NCBI GenBank assembly: GCA_022539475.1
Contig: VCMS01000022.1
Span: 914,237 to 978,236 of the forward strand
Reading direction: 5' to 3'
Source: Gracilaria domingensis
Lineage: Eukaryota > Rhodophyta > Florideophyceae > Gracilariales > Gracilariaceae
DNA length: 64,000 nucleotides
Shown: positions 60,461 through 64,000 of the stretch, piece by piece
Numbering within the stretch: position 1 is the first letter of the stretch
How the letters are laid out: every line of letters begins with the position of its first letter
Translations under genes and position numbers: made by a program
Notes under the pieces: generated by a model
The model's input: the letters and a program-made list of their open reading frames with translations, nothing else
Databases searched by the model: none
What the model was told of the DNA's origin: nothing

Positions 60461-62928
60461 TATATTCCACTTTGCAGAACAAAGACGAAGAAGAGTAGAA
60501 TTTTATCGCAAGTACTTCGCAAATTTTAACCAGCCTCTCGCAAAATGGTACAAGTACCTCTACCATGAAAACCCTATGATGCTAATCCTCTGTTACAAAC
60601 AGGTATATTTTCCTAAGAGTTTCCTTTTTAAAGGCACCGGTTACACTGAGTCTTCTAACCACCGATATCAGAAGCTCGTACTCGGTCGGAGAGTACCTCT
60701 CTCTGAGGTTCTCTCGGAGGTGAGTAGGATAACTTCGCGACTCGAGGAGGAAAGGAAGGTCCGGAACACGGCTGACCAAACAGCTTTGTGTAACAAACTC
60801 GCTACAGCCCAACTTCCACTGACAACAAAAGCTCGAGAGGAGCTCGTAGCACGTGTGCCTCCTTACGCCATCAAGAGATTCCTCACAACTAGCGTGAAGG
60901 GAGCTTCTCTGTATTATATATCCAATGTTAGCGTGCAGCGTTGTATGGGTACAAACTGGCGCATCTTCGAAGTGGATCCTGAGGATCTGCACCTGGGAGA
61001 CACGCAAACAATCACGATTGTTACCGTACCCCGCATACCAAGCCGTTCCTATCCAAATGATGTAGAGTCACAGCTCGTTCTTTTATACTCTCACGGAACT
61101 ACTTTGCACTGGTGTTGCAATTGCAATCGATCCATCTCTGACGGACTACCCTGTTCACATATCACGCGCATAAGTACTGTGTACAACGACATATGTCAGC
61201 GATGATCCGATATTGCAAGCGTGGTGGCCCACAGGTTCCGTCTTGAGGATCTCTTTCACCCCTACTGGTTCCGTGAGTCCTCTTCATAGGGCATAGATCA
61301 TATACAAGGCCTTCGCTCCCAGATGGGAGCCATTGGAGTCCAAGTCCTCGGAGAGATTGAGGACCTTCGCCGGAGTCCAGTGCAAAATGAAACTACCGCC
61401 AACCGCATTTAGAAGCTCCTGAACGGTAGAACGCTCGATCAGTATCAGGACGAAATTCACTAGGAGCGAAAGAAGAAGCTTACCAAATTCACTTCTTGTT
61501 CAAATTCTCGCGCAATAACGGAACAGATGCATCGTGTTGCCTATGGATATGAACGAACAGCCCTCTTTCGGCTTCGACAGTACCTAAAGGTCGGGTTAGC
61601 ACGACTAAATGCCGGAAAGGACCCCTGTGACAACGCAATGCTTATTCCTTCCTCGGAGGGAGCTAGAAAAAAGTTGAACACAGTGCTTGGTGCAGCCAAA
61701 GAACCGCAAGCCGCGAATTTGTCCAAAGTTATGAACCCAACTGAGGAGAAATGTGATGCAAAACCCGGCGACGGGAAATAGACACAGGAAATTCAAGATC
61801 CTGCTCCCAAAGGGGATGGAAGCTCGGCTGTAGAGCGCCTGAAGCCATCTAGGACCTGGGTGTAAAGCCAGTAGTGGGCTGAGGTAGAACCTACAGGGTG
61901 AGATGGAGAAGCCGGAACGGCGAGGAAAACCCAGAGGAAAGATGTAGGAAGCGGAGGAATACTCCAGAGAGTGTGCTGTAGACTCCGAGAGGAGGCGTAG
62001 CCGATAGAAAAAAAGGAGAAAAGTGATCCCAAGGAAGGGAGTCGAGGGCCGTGCGCAAGCAGGCAACATGCCCGAAAGACAGGAAAAACAAAAGAGAAAC
62101 AACAAAAGAACCCAATACTGGGGCGGAAATCTGTCCTGCAATCAGGAGTAGTAAGCACACAAAAAGGTCAACACACACTGGGTACACAGAGATCCTGAAG
62201 TGTCCCAACGGAGATATGCACACTTAAACCTCTTGGGATGACCCTCCGGGCGGAGTAGTACACCGGCAAGGGCAGTAGTGCTTAGAGCCCACACTCAAGA
62301 TGAATCTCAAGTGTTCCCACTTTCGAGTGGCAGTTCTCAAAGCGTGACTTGGTTGACTTTTACTGTGGGATGGGCGGCGGTGGTCGCACCGGCCTAAGTA
62401 GTCACTAGGATAAATTATCCTAATTAATTAAAGTGGTGCACAACCGATACGGGTTGCACACGTGCACGGACCCACTGTCAGGGTGTGACACAATTAACTA
62501 ATTAAAACTACTAATTTCCACTCACTGGAGTCCACTCATTAACACTCACACGTGTCCGTACCCCCTACTCGGGTAAATGTCAGCACTCCCTCCACCGACC
62601 AACGGTACTACCCCAGGAGGGGTTGCATCTCATAATACCCGCGGCCACGTGCACTGGCGCATCACTCTATATGAAGAGTATTATTCCAAGTACACCCGAA
62701 ATGGGTTTGCTCTACAGGAAATATAAGCAGCGAAGACGGAAAATGTCCAACCTAGAGAAAGCTGGGCCTGCAAAGAAGCGGAGCAAAAACGTAGAAACCG
62801 GTCCTCCGTGTCAAACTCTGGGTTTCCAGAAGACTCGAGATCAAGTGGAGAGCGCGCTCAACATGGCTTTCGCGATCTTTGTCCATCCAGGCAAGCAGTA
62901 TGCTTCGATAAGAAAAGCGGAAAAGTAG
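60461..62928 (+). pseudogene. MULE-3 ORF2 C-terminal half, four stops, split by a solo LTR
   Basis: Begins mid-protein at VEFYRKYFANFN, related to FFTNFN in MULE-1, and continues KWYKYLYHENP, FLFKGTGYTE, a SWIM finger C-N-C-x9-C-S-H (about 61118-61160), RFRLEDLFHPYW and the EQMHRVAYGYE helix. In-frame stops are TGA 61203, TAG 61287, TAG 61410 and TAG 61461, with no frameshift. The solo LTR (61752-62716) sits between E-E-K and Y-K-Q; removing it with one target copy rejoins the frame exactly, leading to VHPGKQYASIRK at the end, matching VDHPDKQYQN in MULE-1. The N-terminal half and ORF1 are absent. Confidence 0.8.
61752..62716. repeat. Solo LTR C inside MULE-3
   Basis: Starts TGTGATGCAAAACCC and ends GGTTTGCTCTACA, imperfect inverted termini. 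Flanks are AGAAA (61747-61751) and GGAAA (62717-62721), a 5-bp duplication with one mismatch. Its excision restores the MULE-3 reading frame. Length is 965 bp. The termini match the Gypsy-1 LTR style, so it is a relative of that family. Confidence 0.8.
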
Positions 62929-62934
62929 ACTTTG

Positions 62935-64000
62935 CAACGCGCAGCAAGTCGGGGACCGAAGAGCGACACAACGAGCAAGCTTCAGAACGAGCCGAGCGAG
63001 CCAGACGATAAAGATTTCAATGCGAAGCAAGCCACAGCAACCCGCAGGACCAGGCGAAGCGAGCTGCGGAGCGACACGAGCAAACGAAGAAGGCGCTCGA
63101 AACAAGCGAGCGAAACAAGCGAGCGAAGCGAGCCATCGACGCAATCGAGCGAGCCACGAGAGGTCTCTCAGCAAGCGAGGGAAGCGAGCGAACCCAGCGA
63201 CACCACTTAGAGAAACGAAGAAGCCAGAAGAGATACGATTCCACCAGCAAAAACAGGAGACGAAAACCAGCACTCGAAACCAGCGAACAGAAAGAGCCGG
63301 CCCAACAAGCAACCGCAGCGAGCAATAAAGGCAAACGAGCGACGCCAAGGAGCAAAGCGAGCGAGCAAGGACAGCAAGGGAGGCCAGCGAGCGGCACAAG
63401 CGAGCCAGGTTAGCAGGGCAAGCGTGGGAGGGTGAGGAGCAAGCGAAAAGAGCGAGCTGAATTAGCCAGCAAAAAAGGCCAACGAACCCCACGAGCGAAA
63501 CAAGCGAATGGCAACGAGAGAACAACACGAGTAAGCGAACGACACGAGCGCGCAAACGACACGAGCGAGCAAAAGGAACGAGCGAGCGAAACAAGGGCGC
63601 GACACGAGCGAGCAACAAGCGCGAACTACAAGAGCCGGTGACAGGAGCGAGCGACACAAACGTGCTCTTAGAGCGAGCGAAACTAGCCACTGAATGCCGC
63701 GAGCGACACGAAAAGAGAAAACGAGCGAGCGAAACGACTCGCGACACGAGCGAAAAACACGACTAAGCGAGGAAATCGACCCAGCGACACGAGCGAACGA
63801 CACGAGATAACGACAGGGAGAGCAACAAGAGCGAGCGACAAGTGCGAGCAAGGCGTGCAAAAGACACAAGCCAGCGACAGCAGCTAGCAATGTGAGCAAT
63901 CGATGCGAGCGAGGGGAAGAAGCGAGGGGCAAGAATGCGCGCCACAGGCAAGCAAAACGATCGGGGAAAGCCTGCGCGCAACACGACGAAAGACGAAAAC
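62935..64000 (-). repeat. MULE-3 right arm (GAGC-rich), runs off the window
   Basis: Starts directly after the MULE-3 stop. The first ~500 bases are AGCGAGCGAA-type short repeats, then 63450-64000 matches 16210-16760 with about seven mismatches. In the 16-kb copy this stretch is followed by the terminal segment shared with MULE-2, so the outer end of this arm lies beyond base 64000. Confidence 0.65.

Noticed and set aside
59979..60566. 195-codon minus-strand ORF
   Set aside because: Antisense to MULE-3 and to a basic plus-strand ORF; composition is Ser/Leu/Pro-rich as expected of an antisense shadow.
62752..63747. 331-codon minus-strand ORF in the GAGC-rich arm
   Set aside because: Low-complexity Ser/Leu/Arg text from short CGAGCGA repeats; the opposite strand and other frames are equally open and the 16-kb copy gives the same artefact (16222-16836).

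Overview
This window is nuclear DNA of a photosynthetic eukaryote, most likely a florideophyte red alga (Chondrus crispus-like). That guess rests on plastid isoprenoid genes (phytoene desaturase with a transit-like N-terminus, a phytol-kinase-like protein), mostly intron-free host genes, and a very high load of Gypsy LTR and DNA transposons. No bacterial operon, rRNA operon or CRISPR is present. The species name is an inference.

Layout. 1-7297: a minus-strand Gypsy element with 5' LTR, gag and pol; its 3' LTR lies off the left edge. 7760-12760: a second, unrelated minus-strand Gypsy gag-pol. 12.8-17.2 kb: AT-rich DNA, then a low-complexity GC-rich repeat region split by a solo LTR with perfect 5-bp TSD. 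17.8-20.0 kb: a decayed PIF/Harbinger-type transposase and a convergent coding remnant. 20.6-22.5 kb: an ~81-bp satellite split by another solo LTR with perfect TSD. 23.0-24.5 kb: a hypothetical gene and a degraded LTR. 24.6-34.0 kb: a DIM1 rRNA dimethylase copy and a Siw14-type phosphatase copy, divergent, separated by a complete 6.9-kb Mutator-like element (MULE-1) with ~300-bp TIRs and an 8-9-bp TSD. 34.8-38.1 kb: small hypothetical ORFs, repeats and a tRNA-like sequence. 40.5-42.6 kb: a hAT pseudogene. 42.9-48.0 kb: MULE-2, right end missing. 49.4-51.3 kb: a KDZ/Plavaka-like relic. 52.6-53.0 kb: a cluster of G-rich hairpins. 53.1-58.4 kb: a host gene cluster (beta-rich/START-like protein, UPL3-type HECT E3, phytoene desaturase, phytol-kinase-like). 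60.4-64.0 kb: MULE-3, left end missing, split by a solo LTR and followed by a GAGC-rich arm also found beside MULE-2 and at 16-17 kb.

The three MULE copies belong to one protein lineage. MULE-1 and MULE-2 show the two-ORF plan: ORF1 joins a Ulp1-type (SUMO protease fold) domain to a FAR1-like CxHNH zinc-binding segment, and ORF2 joins a MULE transposase domain to a SWIM zinc finger. MULE-3 keeps only the C-terminal half of ORF2. MULE-1 has lost the protease His and the first transposase Asp; MULE-2 keeps both.

The most pervasive oddity is that nearly every recognisable protein, host and transposon alike, keeps one reading frame over long distances but is cut by isolated in-frame TGA, TAG or TAA codons. 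The two that could be anchored by alignment memory fall on expected Trp codons. Conserved residues are also changed, so I favour recent point-mutation decay of gene copies over recoding, but this needs checking against RNA and a second copy.
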